A stretch of DNA of 64,000 nt. Origin: Dipylidium caninum. Lineage: Eukaryota > Platyhelminthes > Cestoda > Cyclophyllidea > Dipylidiidae. Under the pieces are notes generated by a model, which was not told where the DNA came from, did not search any database, and was given only the letters and a program-made list of their open reading frames with translations. The stretch covers positions 1 to 64,000 of the forward strand of contig QEYB01001214.1 of NCBI GenBank assembly GCA_017562135.1, given 5' to 3'. Below, in pieces: positions 1 through 10,570 of this stretch. The translations under genes were made by a program, and so were the position numbers. Position 1 is the stretch's first letter. Each line of letters begins with the position of its first letter.

Positions 1-2240
1 AATCGTGTTGGGAATTAGTTGAGAAACATCCGAAGCAACACAATAATTTAAGTTTTCCTGCATTCTATGGTTGTGTACTCAAAGACATAAAAGCACTCTT
101 CGTTTAAACATTTAGCCACTGCTGCTGTCTAGAGGTGCTGATACGGCCTCGCTGACGTCCGCGCACGAACAATAGCGGCGTAGAAGCAATTGCGATAATC
201 TTCCCAGTCTACATAGGTGAGTGGACCTCGAATGCCAACATGGGTGTTTATTCACAGAGTGTAGTCCAAACAGTAGGCAAGGGTCCTCACCTAAACTACT
301 CGTTCTCCTTCTACACACCTTGACGCTCAGCTCCACGCTTGGGAGAAACACGTGCGGAGGTCTGTGAGTGTTTACGCACCAAAAGAGCATTCTTGACAAC
401 ATAGCACAGAAGGATAGGCAATAAAGCTCCGACACTAGCACCATTCCCGGAGACTGCGACTATGCAGGTGAAGCACGAAAGCCATCAGACCGCGCGCACC
501 GCCCACCCAAAGTCGGACAACTATTTCCGGCAGACATTAAAAGCGTGAAAAAATATCGGCTGATTCTTTACAAATTCAACTGTTTCTGCCTGTAAGAAGA
601 ATTGCCGAACTGCTTTGCTCTATTGTCTGACGTTCTCCTTTTTTACGCTTACGTGAATTTTGTACGGCCGCCAATTAACGATGCAAAGTTAAATTTTCCT
701 GTCATTATATTGCGTATACGCATCTAACCTTGCTAAACGTTGTTTCAACGTTTGGTATTGCTCCATCGCCTAGGGCAACACTGGCATACTGTCCTTAACA
801 GGGTCAACATTCTTTTCCGATCGCTGAGCCCAATCAGTATGCATTAACTAGGCTGGCGAAAACTGTTTGTGAATTCTTCTCACACAAACGCTTAATGAAT
901 TGTCTGAAGATAGCCACGTGAATAGATGGAAGTTCATTAGTGGCGTTCTGTGAAGTGCATTTGGCGCACTTGACTCTCTGCCAGTTTCAACAAGAGATAA
1001 AAGTGAAGATGCATGCAGGAATTTGTGCGTGGTGTTTGCTTAAATTGAGGGTATTGGGATGGTCTTCGTTAGAAGAAATCCTATGGGTTGATTTCGGACC
1101 TGTATGATGGGCACTGTGGTGGACGAACCATCTTCTATCGACGACGATGTTATGAAAATTTATTTTGAAGCAATGATCTTTTGTGACAACATCTGAGACT
1201 TTAAAGGCTTCGAGGAGCTGAACAAAGCTCTTCCTAATATGTGGGGGATAGAATGGGATAGAAATATCAAGATGCATGCCAATGAAGTTAGTTTGGACTA
1301 AATCCAAAAGTGGCAATATTTCCCATATCTTGCATCTACTGTGGGAAGGAGAAATTGCTGACACTCTACAGCGACAACGCCAGTCTCCGAAAGTCTGGTC
1401 ATCTGCGTGTTCTTTGCGAATTCATTCCTGCAAATGCGGATCTCATTTTATTCATAGACGGTTTCAATGGGGTGGATCAGGCGATCTGTTGGGAATAAAA
1501 TAGCTTTGATGTGGCGTGTTGCCAGCGTGTCGAGCTGTTTGTCGGCAGAGAGTAAAATTTGGCACATCTCCTGAAGGTGTTTTAATTTCGCGACTTATAG
1601 GCTAGTGACCTGGCATAGATGTTACTCAGTCGGTCCGCATTCTGGGTTTTTAATGTGAGTGGACACGGAGGAGATAAAACAGACGATTGCCGTTGAGATT
1701 TTTGGAATTGCTGTAAGTCAGGGGGCTAAGATAGCAGTGGATGCGTTGGACTAAAAGAGTGATGCCAAAATGAGGGTAGTGATGAAATATCGTGGAATGT
1801 CATGGATAAAGCTGCCCCGTGAGGGTCAGAGGAAGTAGAGAAAGAAAGGAGAATGATTCAGTGGAAATACATGAATTTGCGGCATTCCCATTATAAGCTG
1901 AGAATTATATTTTTGAGGACTCGAGATCAAGGTCACTAGAGTAATCTCAGCATATCCATGTTTCGCAGATACTCCAATTGACATTACAGACTGGCAAAAG
2001 CTCGAGCACAATTTATACTATGAATTGTGCATCTCGTTAATTTGCTCACTCGCGCACACATGTCAGTCGGTTCTGCACATTTATACTTACTCATGCTCTC
2101 TTCCTCTTAAGGTGTAGCAGAGATTTTGCATTCTCGCAAGATTGTGCGATGCGACTTCTAGCCTGGAGTGTTTGCTATTGGGTAGCACTCTAGAAATTGA
2201 AGGCGTGGCATGTGTGTGTGATGCAGCCTGAAAGTGAAAT
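1..2240. repeat. Left arm of a ~2.2 kb inverted repeat
   Basis: This stretch reads as the imperfect reverse complement of about 4400-6580. The match is clear at many points: the segment near 120-280 pairs with 6330-6470, 300-540 pairs with 6040-6290, 990-1400 pairs with 5150-5600, and 1850-1945 pairs with 4573-4700. Similarity weakens and carries indels from about 1950 to 2240. The arm runs off the window edge, or ends close to it. Translations are broken in every frame; the longest minus-strand reading (987-1364) is matched by a diverged plus-strand reading in the other arm, as expected of mirrored non-coding or dead sequence. No transposase, reverse transcriptase or target-site duplication is recognisable. 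Confidence 0.85.
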
Positions 2241-4400
2241 TGTTGTACTGTGTAGCTGTATACATTTGAGTGGTAGCGGTGGCACATGAGACGAAAATGG
2301 AATAAGTCGGAGCGTTGTTAGAAAGCATGACTGAGGGCCCAATGTGGTCCAACGCGCTTTTTGTGAGTCGCTTCAGCGCTGACCTCCCGCTCTCTCTGTT
2401 GGAATCCCTCTGTGCCTGTTCCTTCTTAGCCTGCCGCCCACTCGCGGCTTCAACGAAGGTTCCTGAGCTCCCACCCAGATAAGGTGGACAAGGGGGGATC
2501 TCTCTATGAGTGAGGCGCGGGCTGTTTGGAGGAACACAAAGCATAGTTTAATGTCTGCTTTGTATACGAGAAAGTACGACTGTCGTAAATTGGGTCCACC
2601 AGATGTGCCACACTATACCCTTGTGATGGATTAAGGCGACTTCAGGGAACGCAGAAGAAGAGATCCTGCAATCAAGATTGGCAAGTCCGAGTGTATTGTC
2701 ACGAGCATGAGTAAGGAATCATGATCCGCAACGATAGTGGCGTTTGATTGGGAGGCTACTTCTCTATGGTACAATCTATCCATACCTCCCTACGCCTATC
2801 TTGAAACAACCAACGGTGGTATGTGCAAGCTGCCTCATGCGGCAGTGTACGGAATGGATGATTTTGATATTACACAAGAGTCACTTGTAATGGTGGGGCA
2901 GGGGGGAGAAGGAAAGGAAGACACCCTACGCAGCTGAACATGGTAGTTAGCTTGATGTGATCACTGCGATTCCAATGTGCCTTGCGTAAACCTGAGAGTG
3001 AATAAAATATATTAAATTCTGGTGGAACACAGGTGAAGAAGGGTAGCAGGGTATGCATTAGCGGCGAAGGAAGTAATGTCAAATGCCGCATTCTTCGATG
3101 GGGAATGGTCCATGGCTGTGCATTGGACCTGCTGCAAAAAACATCTACCCACGACATGTCAGTGGCGTGCTCAAGGGCTTTGACCTGCCGCTACAAATAA
3201 GCCAAAGGACAACTAAACGGTGTTCTTCTTCCTTCCTTGTGGAGTAAATAACTGGGCGCCAAAGTCGACTAGTGCAGAGGCACTTCCGTCACTCCCAGAG
3301 TCCGGTGGCATGGGCTCCGGATGTGTCGTTTCGTGTTGACGAGATTTGTGAAGGAATAACTGGGGCATTTGTGGAGGCATGCGTCTTACTTTCAACAACT
3401 TCGCCGCTTCCCTTTTCCACTTGCAACACGGGAACTTATGGATTAGCTGGTGCGCTCAGGGCAAGGCGGGAGTGAGCGTGCAGCAAGGGCCATTTCGTGG
3501 GCCATATTGCAATTGTGTGCGATGAACGGAAGGAATAAGCACTAGAGAAAGCTGAAAACCTCCATCGGGCGGCCCCTCCGAGCAAATGAAATACTGCATC
3601 GTGGAACTCGGTGCAAGTCGTACCACTTTAAGGAAGGAGTGATGAAATTTGGTGGCACCACTTCGTTGCGGGCCGGCGCCAATCGAATTAGGCAATGGGA
3701 ATACATAACCTGAAGGTTTTCAGTTGTAATGACATCAGTTGATAAGTAAGGTTCCAGTTAAGAGTAGAGCCTACAATCGATGCTCTCAAGGACACCCCTT
3801 TCTTTCTGCCGAACACCTCGAACATGTCACCACAGCTCCTGCGTAATAGTCCGCCTCCCACTTTGGGTGTTGTACCTAATTGCCTATCGCGACTATCAGA
3901 GTTGGTACATAGCCTGAGGAGGGACATTGGTGAGTTGATAGAGGACGACTTCAACGGATGCGGCAACGACCACCAGTGCTGTGATCGTAACTTCAAATTG
4001 GTTTGTAGGGTATAAGCGAGGGGTGTGAAAGGCCAGTGCAGAAGGCGGTCTGATAGGCGGGCAAGCAATCCATTCATGTACGTGGCGTGACTGCATGTAT
4101 GGTGGGCTCGTTGCTCGCACCGGTTTACTTTCATGTCAGGCTACGTGCAGACCCAAGGAAGACGACTCCGGATAAAAATGAGTTAATAGAGACCTATAAC
4201 AACTCGTCTATTCAGCTAATCTTGCGCGGGGCGCAAAGTGGTGCCTGTTGGCATCTGTCGACTCCAATTCAAAGCAGCTCATCTTCTCAAATCCCCTTCA
4301 CGAGACAATCTCCGTTTGCCACCTATCTCGGATTCAGACCTCTGTACCATTCGGTGGAAAATTCCGCGTCCAAATGCCGCAGTCACATCATTTCCTATAG
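2241..4400. other. Spacer between the inverted-repeat arms
   Basis: About 2.1 kb separates the two arms. Short open frames occur on both strands (for example 2158-2544 minus and 3688-4134 minus), but none has a recognisable domain, convincing splice sites or a believable composition. I see no RNA gene. If the whole structure is one mobile element this is its core; if it is two copies of one repeat inserted in opposite directions, this is simply host DNA. Confidence 0.5.
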
Positions 4401-6580
4401 GACTCATTACACACAGTGACACATGCAAGTTCCAGCGCATTTACCCGCAGTCGCCCACACAATCTGCGAGATGCGAAGATTTTCTTCCCCTATGGAAGCA
4501 ACATACATGTCCATACAAGAGTGCAAATTCATAGTGTGATATTTGCATTTTTTGCGGGGCTGTTACCGCGCCCTAGTGACCTTTGATCTCGAGTCCTCAA
4601 GAATATATATAATTCTCAGCTTATAATGTGGAATGCCGCAAAATTCATGTTTTCACTGAATCATCTCCTTTCTTCCTCTACGTCTCTTGACCCCACGGAA
4701 GGCAGGCTTTATCCATGACATTCCACGATATTTCATCAAGCTTCCCTCAGATGAGCATACATCTTTTTAGTCCATACGCATCACTGCTATCTTAGCCCCT
4801 GATTACAGCAATTCCAAAATCTCAACGGCATCGTCTGTGTGTTTATCTCCTCCGTGTGGTCACTCACAATTTTAAACGCAGAAATTGCGGACGACTGAGT
4901 ATTACAGTGCTATGCCAGGGTCACTAGCCTATAAAGTCGGCGAAATTAAAATCACCTTCAGGAGATGTGCAAAGTTACTCTCTGCTCGACAAACAGCCTC
5001 GACACGCGGGTGTTCACATTCGCACATCAAAGCATTTTATTCCCAACAGATTCGCCTGATCCACCCCATGAAACCGCATGAATAAAATGAGATCCGCATT
5101 TGGCAGGAATGGATTCGCAAGAACACGCCAGATGACCAGACTTTCGGAGACTGGGTTTGTCGCTGTATAGAGTGTTTCAGTCAATTTCTCCTTCTCACAG
5201 TAGAGTGCAATATATGGAAATATTTGCCACTTTTGGGATTTAGTCCAAACTAAATTTCATGTTGGCATGCAATCTTGAATATTTCTATCCCAATTGCTAT
5301 CCGACCACATATTTTAGGAAAGAGGTTTGTTCAGCTCCTCGAAGCCTTTAATAGTCTCAGATGTTGTCACACAAGAAAGAGATCATTGCTTCAAAATAAT
5401 TTTCATAACATCGTCGTCGAAGAAGATGGTCGTCCACCACGAGGGCATCAACCGAGGTCGAAATCAAACATTAGGATTTCTTCTAACGGAAGTACCATCA
5501 ATACCCTCAATTTAAGCAAACACCACGCACAAATTCCTGCATGCAATCATTCTTCAGCTTTTATCTCTTGTTTGAAACTGGCAGAGAGTCATGGAGGTGG
5601 CGCAAAATGCAACTTCACAGAACGCCACCAAAGCTCATTCCTATTTACGTGGCTATCTGCAGAAATTCAGTGTAAGCTTTTGTGTGAGAAGAATTCACAA
5701 CGTTTTTCGCCAGCCTAGTTAATGGCATTACTGATTGGCCAGCGATGGAAAGATATGTTGACCGGCTAGGACAGAGCATTGTTGCCCTAGGCGATGGAGG
5801 CAATACCAAACGTTGAAAGACAACGTGTAGACAAGGTTAGATGGCGTATACGCAATAAATAATACGACAGGAAAAATTACTTTGATTGGTAATTGGGCGG
5901 TACAGAAATTCACGTAAGCGGTAAAAGGAGAAAACGTCAGACAATAGAGCAAAGCAGTTTCGGCAATTGCATTCTATAGGCAGAAACATTGAATTGGTAA
6001 AGAAATGCAGCGTATATTTTTTGCAACGTTTTAAGTGCGCCGGAAATAGTTGTCGATTGGGTGGGCGCCGCGGTCTGGTGGCTTTCGGGCTTCACGTGCA
6101 GTCGCAGTCTCCGGGAAATGGGCTAGTGTGTGAGTGCTTAATTGCCTATCCTTGTTGCTTTAATGGTGTGTCAAGATGCTCTTTTGGTGGTAAACACTCA
6201 CAGCCTCCGCAGGTGTTTCGTCGCAATGCGTGGAGCTGGAGCGTCAAGGTGGGTAGAAGGAAGAAAGAGTAGTTAGGTGAGTGACCTGTGCCTACTGTTT
6301 GGGACTACAAAAGACTCTGGTGAATAACACCGATGTTGGCATTCGAGGTCCACTCACCTATGTTAGACTGGGAAGATTAATCGCAATTGCTTCCTAACGC
6401 CGCTTTGTCGTGGCGGCGGTACGTCAGCGCGAGGCCGTATCAGCACCTTGAGACAGCAGGCAGTGGCTATGTTTTTGAAACGAAGATGGCTTATGTCCTT
6501 GTGAGTACACAACCATGAGAATGCATGGAAAACTAAAGTTATTGTGTGTGCTTCGGGATGTTCTCAAATTTGAAGTAGTG
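4400..6580. repeat. Right arm of the ~2.2 kb inverted repeat
   Basis: This is the reverse-complement partner of 1-2240. Matching remains recognisable to about 6575, where the text around gtgagtacacaaccat pairs with atggttgtgtactc at 67-80 of the left arm. Divergence, by eye roughly 15-25 percent with many small indels, shows the pair is old. The plus-strand reading 5275-5718 mirrors the minus-strand reading 987-1364 with changes in most codons, so there is no sign of protein-level constraint. Confidence 0.85.
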
Positions 6581-7373
6581 CTTATTTGTCCGGCGTCAGT
6601 TGTCTTATTGCAAATGTCAGAAGGAGATATGTTGGGACCCTGGGGTTGGGTTCCAATAAAAGAGGTCAAATCTCTGTGTCGTCTGGCTTTATCTGTGTCG
6701 CCTTTGTTCAGCCATCTGAGTGAGAGGGGTCGCACTGGGTCGCGTTTATGTTGTTGGAAAGGCGTGGACGAATTGCGGTAGACTGGGCGCCTAACAAATA
6801 GCCCTGGCCCCTACTCTCCGGTTGTATCGATGTCCCCTTTGTTTATGTGTTAGGTGTTTGTTGTTTTCTGAGTCGTCGTGAATGCTCGCGCCATAGCCCT
6901 TCTCTGCAGACAAGACGAACGAAGGCGGGTGGAAGGTGGACGTCGCTTCCGAATTTCAGGGGCGTAGGTGCGTCAGACTCACCGGCAGCTGCAGCCTTTG
7001 TCGCTGTGGCGTAGTGTGACGGTGACAGCTCGCACCGCCCTGCTCACACACTCTCCGTAGGGGTGTGTAGGAGTGCAGCGTTTTTATTTACTCAAATAGC
7101 CTCAGAAGACATTGACCTAGGCATCGTTTTCCTTATCCGCACTCATGTTTTTTTTCAGTACCGTACATTCATCCACTCGCTTGCTCTCATGTCGTCAAAC
7201 CTTGTGTGGATTGGCAATGCCGAATTATATGCAGATAGGACGTCACTTCTGGCATAACTTGCTTTAATTTGAAGATGTGCAGTTTGTGACTTTTGTCACG
7301 CAGGCATTCCTTAAATTCGACTTCGGCTCGTGTTTCTGCAGCAATTTTTCTACTAAACGAGTGGTTTCCCTGT
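6581..7373. other. Intergenic, nothing recognised
   Basis: Unique-looking sequence between the inverted repeat and the first retrotransposon remnant. Only short open frames are present and no motif was recognised. Confidence 0.5.
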
Positions 7374-7926
7374 CTACTGGCATTTTGGTAATCCTTCGTG
7401 GGATAGTGGCATTTCAATACCTCGCCGTACTTTCTTTCTTTTCTTTCCGCTTGTAGCCATCCGGTGTTCAGACGCAGTAGCTACATCCATCACAATGGCC
7501 GGTTTTGCGAAAGGATCGATCCGGGGAATCTGGAGCTCAGTCAGGACCACGCGCCTAGCCCGCTGAATTTGAGTTTGCAGAAGACCTGCATTGCGATTGT
7601 GCCTCTGCCACCGGACATCATGAGTCAGAGGGCAGTCCTGGACAAGATGCGTGAGCGACTCAGGCGCACCACACTGCCCGCGACATTTAGAAAGCTCGGC
7701 TGGAGTCCGGGGGCCCCACGAAATCTTCAACTTTGTCCCAAGGATATTGGCTTGGAGCTGGCACTCTAATAAAAGTACGCGGGAAGGTCTCCTCCGGGTG
7801 GTCCAGCCGACGAAAGAATCTCGGCTGAGCCTGGATACCACTCAGATAGAAGCCATTCCTAGACCCGCAGGGAAGATCCTTCCAAGTCTGCCGAGAGTTC
7901 ACGAGAGAGTACACTACACAACCCAT
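7374..7926 (-). mobile_element. Remnant of R2-like (RLE-type) non-LTR retrotransposon, C-terminal part, copy B
   Basis: The minus strand encodes the C-terminal part of a non-LTR retrotransposon polyprotein in two overlapping frames (7687-7926 and 7374-7841), so it is frameshifted. The upstream frame contains the block LDHPEETFPRTFIR, shared with copy A as LDHPEKTFPRIYIR. The downstream frame carries a Cys/His motif (C-x3-C, then H and C within CRGQCGAPESLTHLVQDCP) followed by the RHN box, then KPAIVMDVA. This order of zinc-knuckle-like motif, RHN and a KPD-type endonuclease block is characteristic of elements with a restriction-like endonuclease, such as the R2 group. The reverse transcriptase part is missing. 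It is a dead 5'-truncated copy. Confidence 0.8.
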
Positions 7927-8089
7927 AGCAAGTCCAGGCTAAGAATTGCACCCAATCGACCGAGCGAGGGCCGGCGAACGAGCCAGATGCTGTGAGGTTG
8001 GGTTCGGCTGATTTGAGGAGCCTGTCTAATCTTGTCCTCGCGCGGAAAATGGTATTTCGGGAAACACTATTATAGGCCCTCGATACATT

Positions 8090-8210
8090 CCAACTCCGCG
8101 AGACATAAAGCCGTGGTGCATTGGACCCCTTTCCTTCAAGATTCCATCCAGCAGGTTCGTCGCCTCCGTCACGTTTCTAACAACGCAAACTGCAGCGATC
8201 GCAAAGTCAG
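8090..8210 (+). repeat. Plus-oriented 3'-end scrap of the RLE retrotransposon
   Basis: The text attccatccagcaggttcg near 8143-8161 matches, in the opposite orientation, the 3' end of copy A (read on the minus strand as attccatccaataagtttg near 8700-8680). It therefore represents a separate, plus-oriented 3' fragment of the same or a sister family. The limits are approximate. Confidence 0.45.
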
Positions 8211-8619
8211 AAAGCAGGGTTTGTCGCCGGACTCCGGAAGTTACTGGTCCGAAATACTGCCACAAGCGCGCAGTCTCAGACCCACACTCTGTCCAAAAGT
8301 TGTACCAACTGATTGGAGCCTTCTGCGTCCTATCCAGACTTAGGAGGTGAGCCGCACTGACACAAATGAAGACTTCAGCAGCAGGTCTCGATCGTATATC
8401 CGTGGATTCTCTGCTGTCGTGGCAACGAAGGCCACCTCACCGGGTACCTCAACCTACTGCTCACGTCCTCATCTCCTACCTACTTAACCACGGGCCATGC
8501 GCTGCAATGGGGTACCGCTGGGTGCCCAAGACACCCACTGCCCTTTGTCCGCACCGACCTAGACTCTCCTCTGTTTCCTCAGTCGTAACGCGCTGCTTAC
8601 TGGCAGTCCCGTGGTTGGG

Positions 8620-10470
8620 TTCACTCACACTTCCGTCACTTCAATTCGCTTTCTAGAAGCGTGACGACACGTTTGTGGCAGCAAACTTATTGGATGGAAT
8701 ATTGCGAGAGAGGCAGTCACAGTCGTGACTTGACGCTGGCGAGCGTAGAACCATGCTCGCCATGTTCCTCTTATGTAGACATCGTAACACCGTGGCGTCC
8801 CTGTCAAGGCCAGCAGCGACAAGCCGCTCCGCGTAAGCTTCCTTATCCCTAACCTCCGAGCAATATCTGAAGCGGGTCTGCACCCAAAGCATCGCATGCT
8901 GATAATCAACGGAGCCTGTTGTATTCTCAGGACCTCGTAGCCCAAAGCGCGTATACGTTGTAGGATGTTTCGGGCTACCGACTCCTCACCACAACTCTCA
9001 TCCTTTTCTCTCCAGACTGTGGCCATTCGTCTCTCGCCGGTAATAGCCACGTTCATCAGAATGGCCATGTCGTTCTCCAACACCACGAGGTTTGGTTTGC
9101 AGAAAGACCGTGCCAGTGGTATACGAGGTTCCCCAAGCGCCACGCGTCCGGGATGTTCGAGGCCTGTCTGTAGCAGGCCCACGACGCGATTATGCCTGTT
9201 GTACTGAGACTCGTGCGTCAAGAGCACAGCCCTGAACAATGTGGTTGAGGGACTCAACACTTCAGAAGTTCGACTGGAGCCGGACGACCACGCGACGACC
9301 GTACTTCAGTACAAAGGGTGGTGTTAGCTCGAAGTTGGACACCTCGAATGTAGATGCGCGGAAACGTCTTCTCCGGGTGGTCTAGCCAGCAAGACGACTC
9401 CCAACCGGTATAAAGACCTCTCAGGTAGGACGCGTCTTTAGTCCCGTAGAGGAGGTTCCTCCAGGCATCTCGACTACTCGGCAGTGAGTCGACTATCCGC
9501 CCCATGGCGAGTCCGGCGTGTGTGAATGTCATCCAATTGCTGGGGTCATCAACGGGGATCTCGCGAGATGTTGCAGGATTGGGTTCGTCGACCCAAGGAG
9601 TCTGTCAAGTCGCCTCCTCGTGTGAAGTGGTATAGTGGAGACGAGCGAGGGTATCCCAAGTCCGCCGTCTCTGACGTCCGCATGGAAGAACGCAGTCGCT
9701 GTATCGTGGAGCAACCGGAGCCAGGACCACAGTGCCTTCCGCACCTGCCTGTCCATGGCCTTTGGCGTCATCCGATGGACCACTCCTAACACGAGGGAAT
9801 GGTGCAGACGAGGGAGGGGAGGGAGAGGAGAGAGGTTTTCAAGAGGGTCACCCGCTGCTGGGGTTTCAGGGGGCGCTTTGGTGAGGTGGTGGAGCCAGGT
9901 ATAAAGGCGCTCATCGTGGTTGGTCGGTGCGCGTCCAGGCCAGGAGAAATTCACCCCAAGGTACTACTCAAAGGAATTCTCCGGCCCCAAACTTCGAAAG
10001 GGCTCCCCATGGGCTAGATCACCTGGGAAGGGGACTACGGCCGACTGTTTGTTTTTCGTATACCACTAATCGTCAGGATGAATGACTTCCTCTCGTTCAC
10101 TGTCATCCCCGCCGCACGGAGGGCTGATCTCGATTGCGTCAACTTATAACTAAGCTGCTTCGGCGTGGGAGCGAGAAGGATCAAATCATCCGCGTACGCG
10201 ATAGCATCCACTGTGGCACTGTTGAGGGATGCACCGAGTTCTGGTGAAGCTGCACGTATAGCTTCATCTACCGCCATGATGAACAGGAGTGGGGACAATG
10301 GATCACCTTGGCGTACTCCGCGCTGTGGAATTAGGCAGCGCGAGCCAGGAATGCCTCCGCGTCTGAGTAGCCACACCTTGTGATTTGCAGCAAGGACGCC
10401 AAAGCTAGATGCCGCGCGAAAATATCGTGTCCCGTGCCAAGCTGTCAAAGGCTCCAGAGACATCATCATC
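8620..10470 (-). mobile_element. Degenerate R2-like (RLE-type) non-LTR retrotransposon, copy A
   Basis: Read on the minus strand from 10469, the first frame (10035-10469) holds the reverse transcriptase palm: RGVRQGDPLSPLLF (motif B) and YADDLILLA (catalytic YADD, motif C). The reading then jumps frame to 9529-9954, which carries thumb-region residues and RDGGLGIPSL, then to 9254-9532 with LDHPEKTFPRIYIR, then to 8625-9260 with RHN and KPNLVV, the restriction-like endonuclease region. At least three frame changes and the loss of the N-terminal fingers and DNA-binding fingers show it is a pseudogene, 5'-truncated at about 10470. The family inserts by target-primed reverse transcription; R2 elements sit in 28S rDNA, but no rDNA is visible here. 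Confidence 0.88.
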
Positions 10471-10570
10471 TACGCTTGCGTGTGTCAAGTCACGATTATG
10501 GATGCCTCTGTCGCAACACTCCATCCAATAAGTTGGTTGCCTCAATGTTTCCATCGCAACCACATCGCTC
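10440..10570 (+). repeat. Plus-oriented 3'-end scrap abutting copy A
   Basis: The segment around gtcaagtcacgattatggat and ctccatccaataagtt matches the 3' portion of copy A (8670-8760, minus strand) at roughly 80 percent by eye, but in the opposite orientation. It lies directly against the truncated 5' end of copy A. This may be a nested or neighbouring insertion, or an inversion produced during target-primed insertion. Confidence 0.6.

Noticed and set aside
987..1364. 125-codon minus-strand frame in the inverted repeat
   Set aside because: Its mirror in the other arm is changed at nearly every codon with indels, so there is no sign of coding constraint.
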